A stretch of DNA of 59,692 nucleotides from JAIBJP01 sp035639875 (GTDB lineage Bacteria; Actinomycetota; Thermoleophilia; Gaiellales; Gaiellaceae), in NCBI GenBank assembly GCA_035639875.1, contig DASQXE010000028.1, positions 1-59,692 of the forward strand, in the 5' to 3' direction. Below are positions 1 through 7,252 of this stretch, in pieces (the first letter of the stretch is position 1; every line of letters starts with the position of its first letter). The position numbers and the translations under genes were made by a program. The notes under the pieces were generated by a model that was given only the letters and a program-made list of their open reading frames with translations, was not told the origin of the DNA and did no database searches.

Positions 1-324
1 CACGCGGAGATCCCCCTCGTCGTACGGCGCCGTCTCGATCGCACCGCCGTGCTCCATGATCTTGTCGATCGTGGAGCCGAGATTTTCAACGTAGATGTAC
101 GGGCGTATGCCCGCGTCGCCGGCAACGCGCTGATCCGTCATGAAGTGGCCGATCACGTGGCCGGTGCCGTCTTCGAAGCTCGGCTCCCGAGAGCCACCGC
201 GAACCGTCCAGCCGAAGACGGCCTCATAGAAGGCGGCGGCCAGGGGTGGGTCCGGCGCAGGAATCCGGAGGTAGGAGATCCCCGCGCTCCGGAAGACGGG
301 CGAGCCGGACTCGTCATGCGACAT
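1..324 (-). CDS. VOC (glyoxalase/bleomycin-resistance fold) family protein, C-terminus cut by window edge
   Basis: The frame stays open from an ATG at 324 to base 1, giving 108 residues with no stop, so the gene runs off the window. The protein has the usual VOC layout: a first strand (residues 14-22, ISYLRIPAP), the AAFYEAVFGWTV helix-turn typical of the family, and a second repeat beginning RPYIYVENLGSTIDKIMEHG. VOC proteins bind a metal and act as dioxygenases, isomerases or resistance proteins. The metal ligands cannot be judged from half a protein, so no substrate is proposed. It is divergent from the methyltransferase gene, with 114 bp between them. Confidence 0.8.
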   Translation of the reverse strand, partial: MSHDESGSPVFRSAGISYLRIPAPDPPLAAAFYEAVFGWTVRGGSREPSFEDGTGHVIGHFMTDQRVAGDAGIRPYIYVENLGSTIDKIMEHGGAIETAPYDEGDLRV

Positions 325-438
325 GCGTTCATTGTTGCCCTGAGAAACCTCGCGCGTTTGCGGAACGTGAGGCAGTGAACGCGAATAACGTTCACGGCCG
401 TCGCTCCTCACGCGTACTACAGGCGCGAGCTCGCGCGC

Positions 439-1134
439 GTGCATCACCTCGCATATGCGTTCCATGCCGACGCCTGCGCGCCGGGCATCCTCGCCCTGCT
501 CGAGCCGATTCGCCATAGGCGAGGATTGGTCCTGGAGCTCGGCTGTGGAAGCGGTGCGCTGACGCGCCATCTCGTCGGGCAAGGGCACCGTGTCGTGGCG
601 ACCGACGCGTCGCCGGCGATGCTCGAGCTGGCGCGCGATGCCGTTCCTCAGGCCGAAGCGATCCGTCAACTCACGCTTCCCGACGACCCGCTCCCCGAGT
701 GCGACGCGGTCGTCTCCGTTGGGCACGTGCTGAGCTACCTATCGGATCAGGCAGCGATCGAATCCGCGCTTGCCGCCGCTGCGAAATCGTTGCGTCTGGG
801 CGGCGTCTGCGCGATCGACCTCCTCGACCTGCGCTATGGCGGCGATCTCGGCCCCGACGAAACGCGTGGGCGCGTCGGCGACGATTGGGCCGTCATCACA
901 CGACTGTCACGTCCGACGGAAAGGCTTTACGTCCGAGAGATAACAGCGTTCGTCCGGGATGACGACGGCTCGTGGCGTCGTGACGATGAGCGGCACGAGA
1001 ACATCCTCGTCGATACCTCGCGGATCCCGGCGTTGCTCGCGCAGCATGGGCTTAAGGCCCGGGTTGCGGATTCCTTTGGCGATGAGGAGCTTCCTCGGGG
1101 GCTCGTGGCGATAGTCGGGCGCAAGGACGTGTAA
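439..1134 (+). CDS. Class I SAM-dependent methyltransferase
   Basis: This 231-residue protein carries SAM motif I (VLELGCGSG, about residues 31-39) and the acidic end of strand 2 (VVATDASPAM). A DAVVSVGHVLSYL stretch sits at the motif IV position. The fold is Rossmann-type methyltransferase; the substrate is unknown. The GTG at 439 is the only usual start codon in the open frame, which is closed by a stop at 376-378. The reading before it (HAYYRRELAR) looks coding, so the true start may lie upstream at a non-standard codon. A hydrolase pseudogene follows after 7 bp on the same strand. Confidence 0.8.
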   Translation: MHHLAYAFHADACAPGILALLEPIRHRRGLVLELGCGSGALTRHLVGQGHRVVATDASPAMLELARDAVPQAEAIRQLTLPDDPLPECDAVVSVGHVLSYLSDQAAIESALAAAAKSLRLGGVCAIDLLDLRYGGDLGPDETRGRVGDDWAVITRLSRPTERLYVREITAFVRDDDGSWRRDDERHENILVDTSRIPALLAQHGLKARVADSFGDEELPRGLVAIVGRKDV

Positions 1135-1141
1135 CGGCGCG

Positions 1142-1779
1142 GTGCAGATCATCCGCGCCCGCGGCATAGACATTGCCTACGAGCACGTCGGCTAAGGGCC
1201 GTTGCTGGTCCTGGTGCACGGCGCCGCAGAGGACGGCCGAATTTGGCGGCCGCAACTCGCCGCATTGGCGGACGAGTTCACGGTGGTCGCCTGGGACGAG
1301 CCGGGAGCAGGCCGCTCCTCCGACCTGCCTGTCATTTCGCCTCGGCGGACTACGCGCACTGTCTCGCGGCCCTCATCGAGACTCTCGAGCTCGGATCCGC
1401 CCACGTCGCCGGGCTCTCCTGGGGCGGCACCATCGTCCAGGAGCTCTACCGACACCATCCGGAGCTCGTCGCGAGCCTGATCCTCGTCGACACCTACGCA
1501 GGCTGGAAGGGGTCGCTGCCCGAGGAGGAGGTGCAAGCCCGGGGCGAGGGCGTCCATCGGATGCTCGCGGCGCCGGCCGAGGAGTTCGACCCGACGCTGC
1601 CCGGCCTTTTCGCGGGCGATCCTCCGGCTGAGTTCGGCAGGCAGCTCGAGGACATCGCTGCCGACGTACGACCCGAGAGTCTCCGCGCCCAGCTTCTCCT
1701 CCTGGCGGAAACCAACCAGCGCGACCTGCTGCCTCGCATCGCTGATCGGACGAGTCCTTCGCGCCGTAGACTGCTCGCC
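1142..1779 (+). pseudogene. Decayed alpha/beta-hydrolase gene (nonsense, frameshifts, missing 3' end)
   Basis: From the GTG at 1142 the frame reads VQIIRARGIDIAYEHVG and then meets TAA at 1193-1195, where relatives would continue into the oxyanion-hole motif. That motif (LLVLVHGAAEDG) follows directly in the same frame. Around 1329-1352 the reading moves to another frame. The best fit is two one-base insertions flanking SFRL, after which DYAHCLAAL continues. The nucleophile elbow GLSWGG is intact near 1420. The reading stops resembling a hydrolase after LLPRIA near 1743, just before the expected catalytic Asp and His strands. It then runs without a stop into the next gene. A functional hydrolase is unlikely. 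Confidence 0.75.
1767..1772 (+). promoter_or_regulatory. -10 box TAGACT, leaderless type
   Basis: TAGACT lies 7 nt before the ATG at 1780, and there is no ribosome-binding site between them. The same TANNNT box 6-9 nt before a start codon recurs at several genes in this window, which suggests a leaderless mRNA. No convincing -35 element is visible. Confidence 0.4.
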
Positions 1780-2172
1780 ATGCCGGAGGCGCCGCTCCCC
1801 GACGAGATCGTCGAGTTCATCCGGCAACCTCACGCAGCCGTCATCGCCACGGTCCGCTCCGATGGCGCGCCGTATACAGCGGCCACCTGGTACGACTGGG
1901 ACGATGGCCGCATCCTCGTCAATATGGATTTCGAGCGGCTGCGGTTAAGCCACATGCGCCGTGACCCGCGGGTGTCCATCACAGTCCTCGACATCGGCGA
2001 CTGGTACCACGCCGTCACGGTCCAGGGCGGGGTCGTCGAGCTGAGGGACGACGAAGGCCTGCGCGACATCGACCGACTTTCACAGCGGTATCGCGGTTCG
2101 GACTACTGGAACCGCGACCGCAAGCGCGTGACGGCTCTCATCGAGCCGGAACGCTGGCACGAGCACCGCTGA
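1780..2172 (+). CDS. PPOX-class F420-dependent oxidoreductase (pyridoxamine 5'-phosphate oxidase fold)
   Basis: This 130-residue split-barrel flavin/F420 protein begins MPEAPLPDEIVEFIRQPH. It has the family pattern IATVRSDGAPYTAATWYDWDDGRILVN, followed by SHMRRDPRVSITVLD and a YHAVTVQGGVVEL strand. Members reduce or oxidise small substrates with F420H2, FMN or haem. The TxxWYxxD spacing and actinobacterial setting favour F420, by family inference. The ATG at 1780 fits the family start, although the frame is open upstream through the hydrolase pseudogene remnant. It ends 6 bp from the convergent HxlR regulator gene. Confidence 0.82.
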   Translation: MPEAPLPDEIVEFIRQPHAAVIATVRSDGAPYTAATWYDWDDGRILVNMDFERLRLSHMRRDPRVSITVLDIGDWYHAVTVQGGVVELRDDEGLRDIDRLSQRYRGSDYWNRDRKRVTALIEPERWHEHR

Positions 2173-2178
2173 AGCCGG

Positions 2179-2814
2179 TTATTCGCCGCCGGCGAAGGCG
2201 AACAGCGACGGCATCCGCGCGAGGAGCTCGCCGTCACCTTCCGCGGCCACCGACACCCGCGCGCCGGAGAGGAAGGCGATCAGCTCTTCGGGATCCGCCC
2301 TGAGCACGAGGTCCACGGGCCCGTCCGGCGCGGGCGTGATCTCGAGCGCCCCCTCCGCGAAGGCCAAGAGGAATTCGGCGCCCTCGACCTCCAGCCGGAT
2401 CCGAGCCCGCAGGCCTCCGGCTGCCTCGCGCCGGAAGAAGGCCTGGAGCGCGACCGCCAGCCACTCGGGCCGCAAAGCCTGCTCCGGTGCGCGCGGACCC
2501 AACGTGCTCGCGCCCCACCGCCCGAGGGCAAGCATGATCGGGACGAGCTCTCGGCCATATCCCGAAAGCTCGTAGACCTGCGTAGGCGCCGGAGGCGGGA
2601 GCCGGCGGCGGGTGATCACACCATCTCGTTCGAGCTGCCTTAAACGATTACTGAGGACGTTGGTCGCGATTCCGGGCAATCCCTCGCGCAGATCCGTGAA
2701 CCGCTTCGGCCCGAGCGTGAGCTCGCGGACGACCAGCAGCCCCCAGCGCTCGCCGACCAGATCAAGCGCGTGCGCCACGCCGCAGTACTCGTTGTAGGTT
2801 CTCGCCGACACCAC
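2179..2814 (-). CDS. HxlR-family transcriptional regulator with C-terminal SCP2-like domain
   Basis: Residues 1-100 form an HxlR winged helix: NEYCGVAHALDLVGERWGLL with the Cys that can sense redox or electrophiles, then LREGLPGIATNVLSNRLRQL as the recognition helix region. Residues about 115-211 resemble a small SCP2 (sterol-carrier) domain, a possible ligand-binding module. The start is GTG at 2814. It is divergent from the two-domain VOC gene, 83 bp away, so control of that gene and itself is likely. A perfect palindrome lies directly before its start codon. Confidence 0.87.
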   Translation of the reverse strand: MVSARTYNEYCGVAHALDLVGERWGLLVVRELTLGPKRFTDLREGLPGIATNVLSNRLRQLERDGVITRRRLPPPAPTQVYELSGYGRELVPIMLALGRWGASTLGPRAPEQALRPEWLAVALQAFFRREAAGGLRARIRLEVEGAEFLLAFAEGALEITPAPDGPVDLVLRADPEELIAFLSGARVSVAAEGDGELLARMPSLFAFAGGE

Positions 2815-2826
2815 TTTCTTAAGAAA
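2815..2826. promoter_or_regulatory. Palindrome TTTCTTAAGAAA, candidate operator
   Basis: A perfect 12-bp palindrome in otherwise GC-rich DNA directly abuts the start codon of the HxlR gene and lies 9 bp upstream of the -35 element of the divergent VOC gene. Placement and symmetry fit a binding site for the dimeric regulator. Binding itself is an inference. Confidence 0.5.
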
Positions 2827-2835
2827 ACTTCATAG

Positions 2836-2864
2836 TTGCGTTTTGCAAGCATAGCCGCTAGGGT
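2836..2864 (+). promoter_or_regulatory. Promoter of the two-domain VOC gene
   Basis: TTGCGT at 2836-2841 and TAGGGT at 2859-2864 are separated by exactly 17 bp, a good sigma-70-type arrangement. The gene start at 2898 and its GGGAGGA ribosome-binding site near 2885 lie downstream. Confidence 0.5.
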
Positions 2865-2897
2865 CGGCACCGCAAACGACTCGAGGGAGGAACGACC

Positions 2898-3650
2898 GTG
2901 AGCACCGTGGCGACCAAGGTCGGCAAGTTCGTATGGCACGAGCAGGTTTCGAGCGACCCGAAGCAGGCCGAGACCTTCTACACGCAGCTCTTCGGCTGGG
3001 GCACCGAGGTGTTCCAGCCGGGCGAGATCGACTACACGATGATCGCTTCAGGCGGCCAGACGCATGGAGGCTTCAGCAAGGCGATGGAAGGTGCCCCGCC
3101 GCCGCACTGGCTCGGTCATGTCAGGGTCGAGGACCTCGACAAGACGATCGAGAAGGCGAAGAGCGCCGGCGGCAGGCTCGCCGCGGGCCCCTTCGAGATG
3201 AGCGAGGTCGGGCGCATGGGGATCCTCGTCGACCCGCAGGGCGCTTTCATCGCCGCGTACCAGCCCCTGGGCGAAGGCTCGACATCCGAAGGTGTCTTCG
3301 TCTGGGACGAGCTCGGCACGACGGACGTCAACGGCGCCCAGCGCTTCTACGAGCACGTCTTCGGCTGGACGACGAAGGACATGGGCGAGGAATACGGCGG
3401 TTACCGGATCTTCGAACGCGGAGACGTCCAGATCGGCGGGCTGATGGTGAACCAGGATCCTTCGATCCCCGCCAGGTGGACGCCCTACGTCGCGGTCGAG
3501 GACCCCGACGCTTCTTGCAAGAACGCCAAGAAGCTCGGCGCCGAGATCGTCGTCGAGCCGATGGACATCCCGAACATCGGTCGCTTCGCGATCGTGAAAG
3601 ACCCTCAAGGCGCCGTCTTCGGGATCATCCGGGGGGACTCGCCCTCCTAA
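2898..3650 (+). CDS. Two-domain VOC family protein (glyoxalase-like)
   Basis: The 250-residue protein is a tandem of two VOC modules. The first begins GKFVWHEQVSSDPKQAETFY with the FGWGTEVF turn. The second begins near residue 133 with GVFVWDELGTTDVNGAQRFY and the FGWTTKDMG turn. This layout matches the actinobacterial Cfp30B-like proteins, often annotated as hydroxylases, though their chemistry is poorly known. The start is GTG with a strong GGGAGGA site 6 nt upstream. It is divergent from, and probably controlled by, the adjacent HxlR regulator. Confidence 0.87.
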   Translation: MSTVATKVGKFVWHEQVSSDPKQAETFYTQLFGWGTEVFQPGEIDYTMIASGGQTHGGFSKAMEGAPPPHWLGHVRVEDLDKTIEKAKSAGGRLAAGPFEMSEVGRMGILVDPQGAFIAAYQPLGEGSTSEGVFVWDELGTTDVNGAQRFYEHVFGWTTKDMGEEYGGYRIFERGDVQIGGLMVNQDPSIPARWTPYVAVEDPDASCKNAKKLGAEIVVEPMDIPNIGRFAIVKDPQGAVFGIIRGDSPS

Positions 3651-3661
3651 ACCGTTTAGAT

Positions 3662-3699
3662 CGCCGCCCCGCCCCGCGGCGCACGCGGGCGGGGCGGCG
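3662..3699. terminator. Bidirectional GC-rich hairpin between VOC gene and infA
   Basis: Arms 3662-3674 and 3687-3699 are perfect 13-bp reverse complements (CGCCGCCCCGCCC and its complement). They lie 11 bp after the VOC stop and about 90 bp after the convergent infA stop. There is no T-run, as is common in high-GC actinobacteria. Confidence 0.65.
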
Positions 3700-3785
3700 G
3701 TCCGGAAAGCAGACGACGTCAGGGGCGGCCCGCCGCCCGACTTCCCGAGGAGTCGTCGAGGTCCTCAGGAAGCCGGGGGTGGTGC

Positions 3786-4007
3786 CTAGCGGTACCGGTA
3801 GACGATGCGACCTCGCGTGAGGTCGTAGGGCGAAAGCTCGACCCTCACCCGGTCGCCGAGGAAGATGCGAATGCGGTAGCGACGCATCTTTCCGGCTGTG
3901 TAACCGAGTGCCTCGTGGCCGTTGTCGAGGAGGATGCGGAACATCCGGTTACGCAAGGCCTCCACGACCTCGCCCTCCATCTCGATCTTCTCTTCCTTGA
4001 CAGGAAT
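3786..4007 (-). CDS. infA: Translation initiation factor IF-1, probably with an ATT start
   Basis: IF-1 is a small OB-fold protein that binds the 30S A site. The reading has the family core: EGEVVEAL, MFRILLDNGHEALG, AGKMRRYRIRIFLGDRV and ELSPYDLTRGRIVYRYR. The first ATG (4007 minus 27 nt, at 3980) would remove the conserved PVKEEKIE segment. The frame upstream closes at the cspA stop (4020-4022), with no ATG, GTG or TTG between. ATT at 4005-4007, 4 nt after GGGAGG, gives 73 residues, the normal IF-1 length. Divergent positions (YT for HI, RYR for KNY) suggest this may be a second IF-1 copy outside the ribosomal operon. Confidence 0.85.
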   Translation of the reverse strand: MPVKEEKIEMEGEVVEALRNRMFRILLDNGHEALGYTAGKMRRYRIRIFLGDRVRVELSPYDLTRGRIVYRYR

Positions 4008-4019
4008 GACGCCTCCCGT

Positions 4020-4226
4020 TTACTGCACAGGAGCGACGTTGGTCGCCTCCGGGCCTTTTTGACCCTCGCGGGCCTCGTACGCGACCTTCGCGCCCTCGGT
4101 GAGGGACTTGAAGCCCTCGCCGGCGATGTTCGAGTGGTGGACGAAGAGATCCTTGTCTCCGTCGTCCGGACTGATGAAGCCGTAGCCCTTCGAGTCGTTG
4201 AACCACTTGACGGTTCCGGTTGCCAT
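4020..4226 (-). CDS. cspA: Cold-shock protein, CspA family
   Basis: This 68-residue single OB-fold RNA/ssDNA-binding protein carries RNP1 (KGYGFISPD) and RNP2 (DLFVHHSNI) motifs. It probably acts as an RNA chaperone in cold or general stress. The ATG at 4226 has a perfect AAGGAGGTG site 7 nt upstream. That site falls inside a predicted leader hairpin. infA follows in the same frame after only the stop codon and 12 nt, so both are probably on one transcript. Confidence 0.93.
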   Translation of the reverse strand: MATGTVKWFNDSKGYGFISPDDGDKDLFVHHSNIAGEGFKSLTEGAKVAYEAREGQKGPEATNVAPVQ

Positions 4227-4233
4227 AAAAAAA

Positions 4234-4272
4234 CACCTCCTTACCCTGTACTAACGAACGGGTAGGAAGGTG
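4234..4272 (-). promoter_or_regulatory. cspA leader hairpin masking the ribosome-binding site
   Basis: On the transcribed strand the segment from 4272 to 4260 (CACCTTCCTACCC) pairs with 4246 to 4234 (GGGTAAGGAGGTG). This gives 11 Watson-Crick pairs, one G-U and one mismatch around a 13-nt loop. The second arm contains the whole AAGGAGGTG ribosome-binding site of cspA. This arrangement would block translation when folded, as in RNA thermosensors or switch-type leaders. The function is inferred. Confidence 0.5.
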
Positions 4273-4498
4273 AAGACCTCCGGTACTCGCCCTGGTTTGC
4301 ACGACCAGTCTACCGATGACCGGCTCGAGCCGGACGCTCAGGTATAGGCGGATAATGATGTGGATCAATTCGCCGCCGCGCCCGACATGGCGCGCGCGGC
4401 AGCTTTGCAACCTCGGGCGAGCACGTCCGCGTAAATCAGCGAGGGGGCCGGCTCTGCGAACAGCTGAGGCACGCCACCGATGTCAAGGAGGGGCTCGC

Positions 4499-4519
4499 GG
4501 GGGAACCAGGGGTTCCCCC
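4499..4519 (-). terminator. Hairpin terminator after ssrA
   Basis: GGGGGAACC (4499-4507), AGG loop, GGTTCCCCC (4511-4519) form a perfect 9-bp stem 6 bp beyond the 3' end of the tmRNA. No T-run follows. Between it and the cspA leader (4273-4498) I see no convincing gene. Confidence 0.7.
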
Positions 4520-4525
4520 GCGTTA

Positions 4526-4884
4526 TGGAGGCGGCGGGAATCGAACCCGCGTCCGCGGACGCACCGGGAAGAGCCTCTACAAGCTTGTCCTGCGCTTTCG
4601 CTTCACCCGCCGGCCGGTTGCAGGCCACCTACCGACGGGCTAGCCATCCTTTGGAGTCCCGCTCCGGGCGATTGGCTCTCCCTCGGCGGCGAGCCCGTTC
4701 GTTGGCGCCGGATTCCGTCCCACGGGCCCAAGACAGAGCGACGTCGCTACCTAACTAGGTTAGGCAGCGAGTGCGAGATCGTTCTTCGCACTTGCTTTGT
4801 TCCCGGTTGTTTTACGAGGCCGACCGGGGACCTCGGCTTGCAGCTCCTCCGGAGAACCGACCACGTCGAAACCAGGTCGCCCCC
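4526..4884 (-). ncRNA. ssrA: tmRNA (ssrA)
   Basis: The 359-nt RNA starts GGGGGCGACCTGGTTTCGAC and ends with a T-arm (GCGGG TTCGATT CCCGC) and CGCCTCCA. The 7-bp acceptor stem holds a G3-U wobble, the alanine identity element. The 3' CCA is not encoded. The tag frame (4804 to 4760) best reads GNKASAKNDLALAA then TAA, with a glycine resume codon as in Bacillus. A shorter ASAKNDLALAA reading is possible. It rescues stalled ribosomes together with SmpB, whose gene ends 11 bp upstream. Confidence 0.95.
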
Positions 4885-4895
4885 AGAGACCTCAA

Positions 4896-5357
4896 TTATA
4901 GCCGCCGCGCTTTCAGGGCCCGGTCGATCTGCCGGCGCGCGTCGCGCTCCGCGATGTCGCGCCGCTTGTCGCGCGCCTCCTTTCCGCGGGCGACCGCGAG
5001 CTCGACCTTCACCCGGCCGTTCTTGAAGTAGAGCCGCGTCGGCACGATCGTCAGCCCACGCTCGCGCACCTTGCCTAGCAGCGAATCGATCTCGCGCCGA
5101 TGGAGCAGCACCTTGCGGTCGCGGTCGGGATCGTGGTTTTGGATGTTCCCCTGCGCGTACTCGGGGATGTGGGCGCCCACCAGCCACACCTCGTTCCCAC
5201 GCACTTCCGCGAAGGCGCGCTGCAGGCTCGCCCGGCCCTCGCGGAGAGATTTGACCTCCGTTCCCATCAGCACGAGTCCGCCCTCGAGGCGCTCGAGCAA
5301 CTGATAGTCGTGGCGCGCACGCCGATTCTCCGTGATCAGCTTGGTCCCGCCGGGCAT
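4896..5357 (-). CDS. smpB: SsrA-binding protein SmpB
   Basis: The 153-residue beta-barrel protein binds the tRNA-like part of tmRNA and delivers it to stalled ribosomes. Signatures include ENRRARHDYQLLERLEGGLVL, GTEVKSLREGRASLQ, HIPEYAQGN and the basic tail (DKRRDIAERDARRQIDRALK). The ATG at 5357 lacks an obvious ribosome-binding site. ssrA follows at once. The upstream gap to rnr (5358-5526) shows no gene, and it may hold the smpB promoter. Confidence 0.96.
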   Translation of the reverse strand: MPGGTKLITENRRARHDYQLLERLEGGLVLMGTEVKSLREGRASLQRAFAEVRGNEVWLVGAHIPEYAQGNIQNHDPDRDRKVLLHRREIDSLLGKVRERGLTIVPTRLYFKNGRVKVELAVARGKEARDKRRDIAERDARRQIDRALKARRL

Positions 5358-5526
5358 GTCACGGATTGGACCAAAAAAACTCGCCGAGCCGGGTGTCGCT
5401 TTCGTCCACCCCTCCGACGGACCTTCGGCTTCCGCCTACTGCCTACCGGTGAGGCTTCGTCCTACTTGCGCCCCGTGCTCGGCGCAGGCGGCACATTACG
5501 AGTCACGTCTCCTTCGCGCAAGTCGG

Positions 5527-7251
5527 TCAGGGAGGTGTTTTCCGCAAAGAGCGACCTTTTCTTTTTTCGCCCTCGGGGACGCCGAGCTCGACCTTCCCCT
5601 CGTGGCGTCGGATGCGGTCCACCCGCACCTTGATGCCGTCGCCGAGGCGGTAGGCACTGCCGGTCCGACGACCGACGAGCGCGACTCCGAGCGGATCGAG
5701 CTCGAAGTACTCGCCCGGGAGCTTCCTGGCCGGGAGGAATCCTTCGAAGACGCCGTCGAAGCGGACGAAGATGCCCGACCCGATCGCACCGGTGATCTCT
5801 CCGTCGAAGACCGCCTCCCAGCCGGCATCAAACAGCCGGCGCTCGAGGAGCCAGGCGAGGCAGAGCTCATCAGCTCGGTATTCGATCTGCGCTGCTTCGC
5901 GCTCCCGCTCCGAGGTCCACTCCGCCGCTTCCTCGAGCTCGTCCGGAAGGGGCTCGTCGGCGAGCCCGAGCTCGCGCAAGAGCGCCCGGTGGACGACCAA
6001 GTCCGGGTAGCGGCGGATCGGCGACGTGAAGTGGCAGTACGCGCGGCTCGCGAGCCCAGAGTGGCCGAGATTGCGACGGTCGTACCGCGCTTGCTTGAGC
6101 GAGCGCAGAACCAGGGCCGGAAACGCCTCCTGTCCCCGGCCGGACTGCGCCGCGTACTCGGCGACGCGCGCACTCGCGCGGGCGGCAAGGCGGGCCGCCT
6201 CGGCCGGCGTCAACTGGTCCGGAACCGGCGGCGTCGGCACCTCGAGCGCGGTCAGCTTGGCCAACAGGAGCTGCACGGCCTCCGGATCCGGCCGCTCGTG
6301 CACGCGGTAGACGGCCTCGCGGCGGCGCCCGGCCAGGAGACCGGCGACCGCCTCGTTGGTAAGGATCATGAGCTCCTCCACGAGCGCATGCGCGTGGGGC
6401 TCCGTTTCGATCCACGCCCGCTCCACGCCGCCCGCCCCGTCGAAGGCGAAGGAGACCTCGCCGGTCTCGATCCTGAGCGCTCCGCGCCGGTAGCGCCGAC
6501 GTCTGAGCTCGAGAGCGACCACCTCGGCAAGTCGAAGGGCTGTCACCAGCTCCTCGCTCGCCACCTCGTGGCCCGCCAGGATGGCCTCTGCATGCGAGTA
6601 CGTCAGACGCTCGCGGCTGCGGATCACGCTGCGGTAGAAGACCGCCTCGCCCGGCTGCAGGTCGGCGTCGAAGAGGACCTCGACGGTGACGCAATTCCGC
6701 TCCTGGTGCGGCCGCAGGCTGCACAGATCGCTGGACAGGCGGTCGGGGAGCATCGGCTCGACCCGGCCGGGAACGTAGACGGAGAACGCCCGCCTCGCCG
6801 CGTCGCGATCGAGCGCCGAGCCGGCTGGGACATACCGCGCGACATCGGCGATGTGGACCCAAGCGCGGACGCCGTCTCCCTCGGCGCGAAAGCTGAGAGC
6901 ATCGTCGAAGTCCTGCGCTTCCTCGGGATCGATCGTGAAAGCAGGAAGACCACGCAGGTCCACTCGCTCCGGCTCGGCGACCTTCGGCTCGGGTGGAACG
7001 GGAGCGTGCCGGCGCCGGACGCCTTCATGCCAGAGCAGCGCCTCCAGGACCGACTCGATGTGAGCGGCGGGGCCGAGAACCTTCTCGATCTTGGCGCGCC
7101 CCCGCGGTGGACGACCCACGACGACGAGGTCTCCGAGCCGGGCGCCGCCGGTCCCCTTCCTGTCGAGCACGACCGGCGTGCCGCCCTCGAAGAACGGGTC
7201 GCCGACGAGGAGCTTGCCACGGCGGGCGAGCTCGGCGACCAGCGTGGCCAC
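5527..7251 (-). CDS. rnr: Ribonuclease R (RNB-family 3'-5' exoribonuclease)
   Basis: This 574-residue processive exonuclease degrades structured RNA, including tmRNA-tagged messages. It has the RNB catalytic signature DPEEAQDFDDALS near residues 106-118 and the CHFTSPIRRYPDLVVHR motif. A C-terminal S1 domain starts near FDGEITGAIGSGIFVRF. It is shorter than E. coli RNase R (about 813 residues) because most of the N-terminal cold-shock and helix-turn-helix part is missing. The GTG start lies 1 nt after the protease stop, so the two are probably co-transcribed. Confidence 0.92.
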   Translation of the reverse strand: MATLVAELARRGKLLVGDPFFEGGTPVVLDRKGTGGARLGDLVVVGRPPRGRAKIEKVLGPAAHIESVLEALLWHEGVRRRHAPVPPEPKVAEPERVDLRGLPAFTIDPEEAQDFDDALSFRAEGDGVRAWVHIADVARYVPAGSALDRDAARRAFSVYVPGRVEPMLPDRLSSDLCSLRPHQERNCVTVEVLFDADLQPGEAVFYRSVIRSRERLTYSHAEAILAGHEVASEELVTALRLAEVVALELRRRRYRRGALRIETGEVSFAFDGAGGVERAWIETEPHAHALVEELMILTNEAVAGLLAGRRREAVYRVHERPDPEAVQLLLAKLTALEVPTPPVPDQLTPAEAARLAARASARVAEYAAQSGRGQEAFPALVLRSLKQARYDRRNLGHSGLASRAYCHFTSPIRRYPDLVVHRALLRELGLADEPLPDELEEAAEWTSEREREAAQIEYRADELCLAWLLERRLFDAGWEAVFDGEITGAIGSGIFVRFDGVFEGFLPARKLPGEYFELDPLGVALVGRRTGSAYRLGDGIKVRVDRIRRHEGKVELGVPEGEKRKGRSLRKTPP

Positions 7252-7252
7252 G

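Noticed and set aside
4365..4525. Small minus-strand open frame after ssrA
   Set aside because: It runs through the tmRNA and its terminator, has no ribosome-binding site and no recognisable protein.
4526..4560. A tRNA gene suggested by the T-arm sequence
   Set aside because: The T-arm belongs to the tmRNA; its acceptor partner lies about 350 nt away and no anticodon arm is present.
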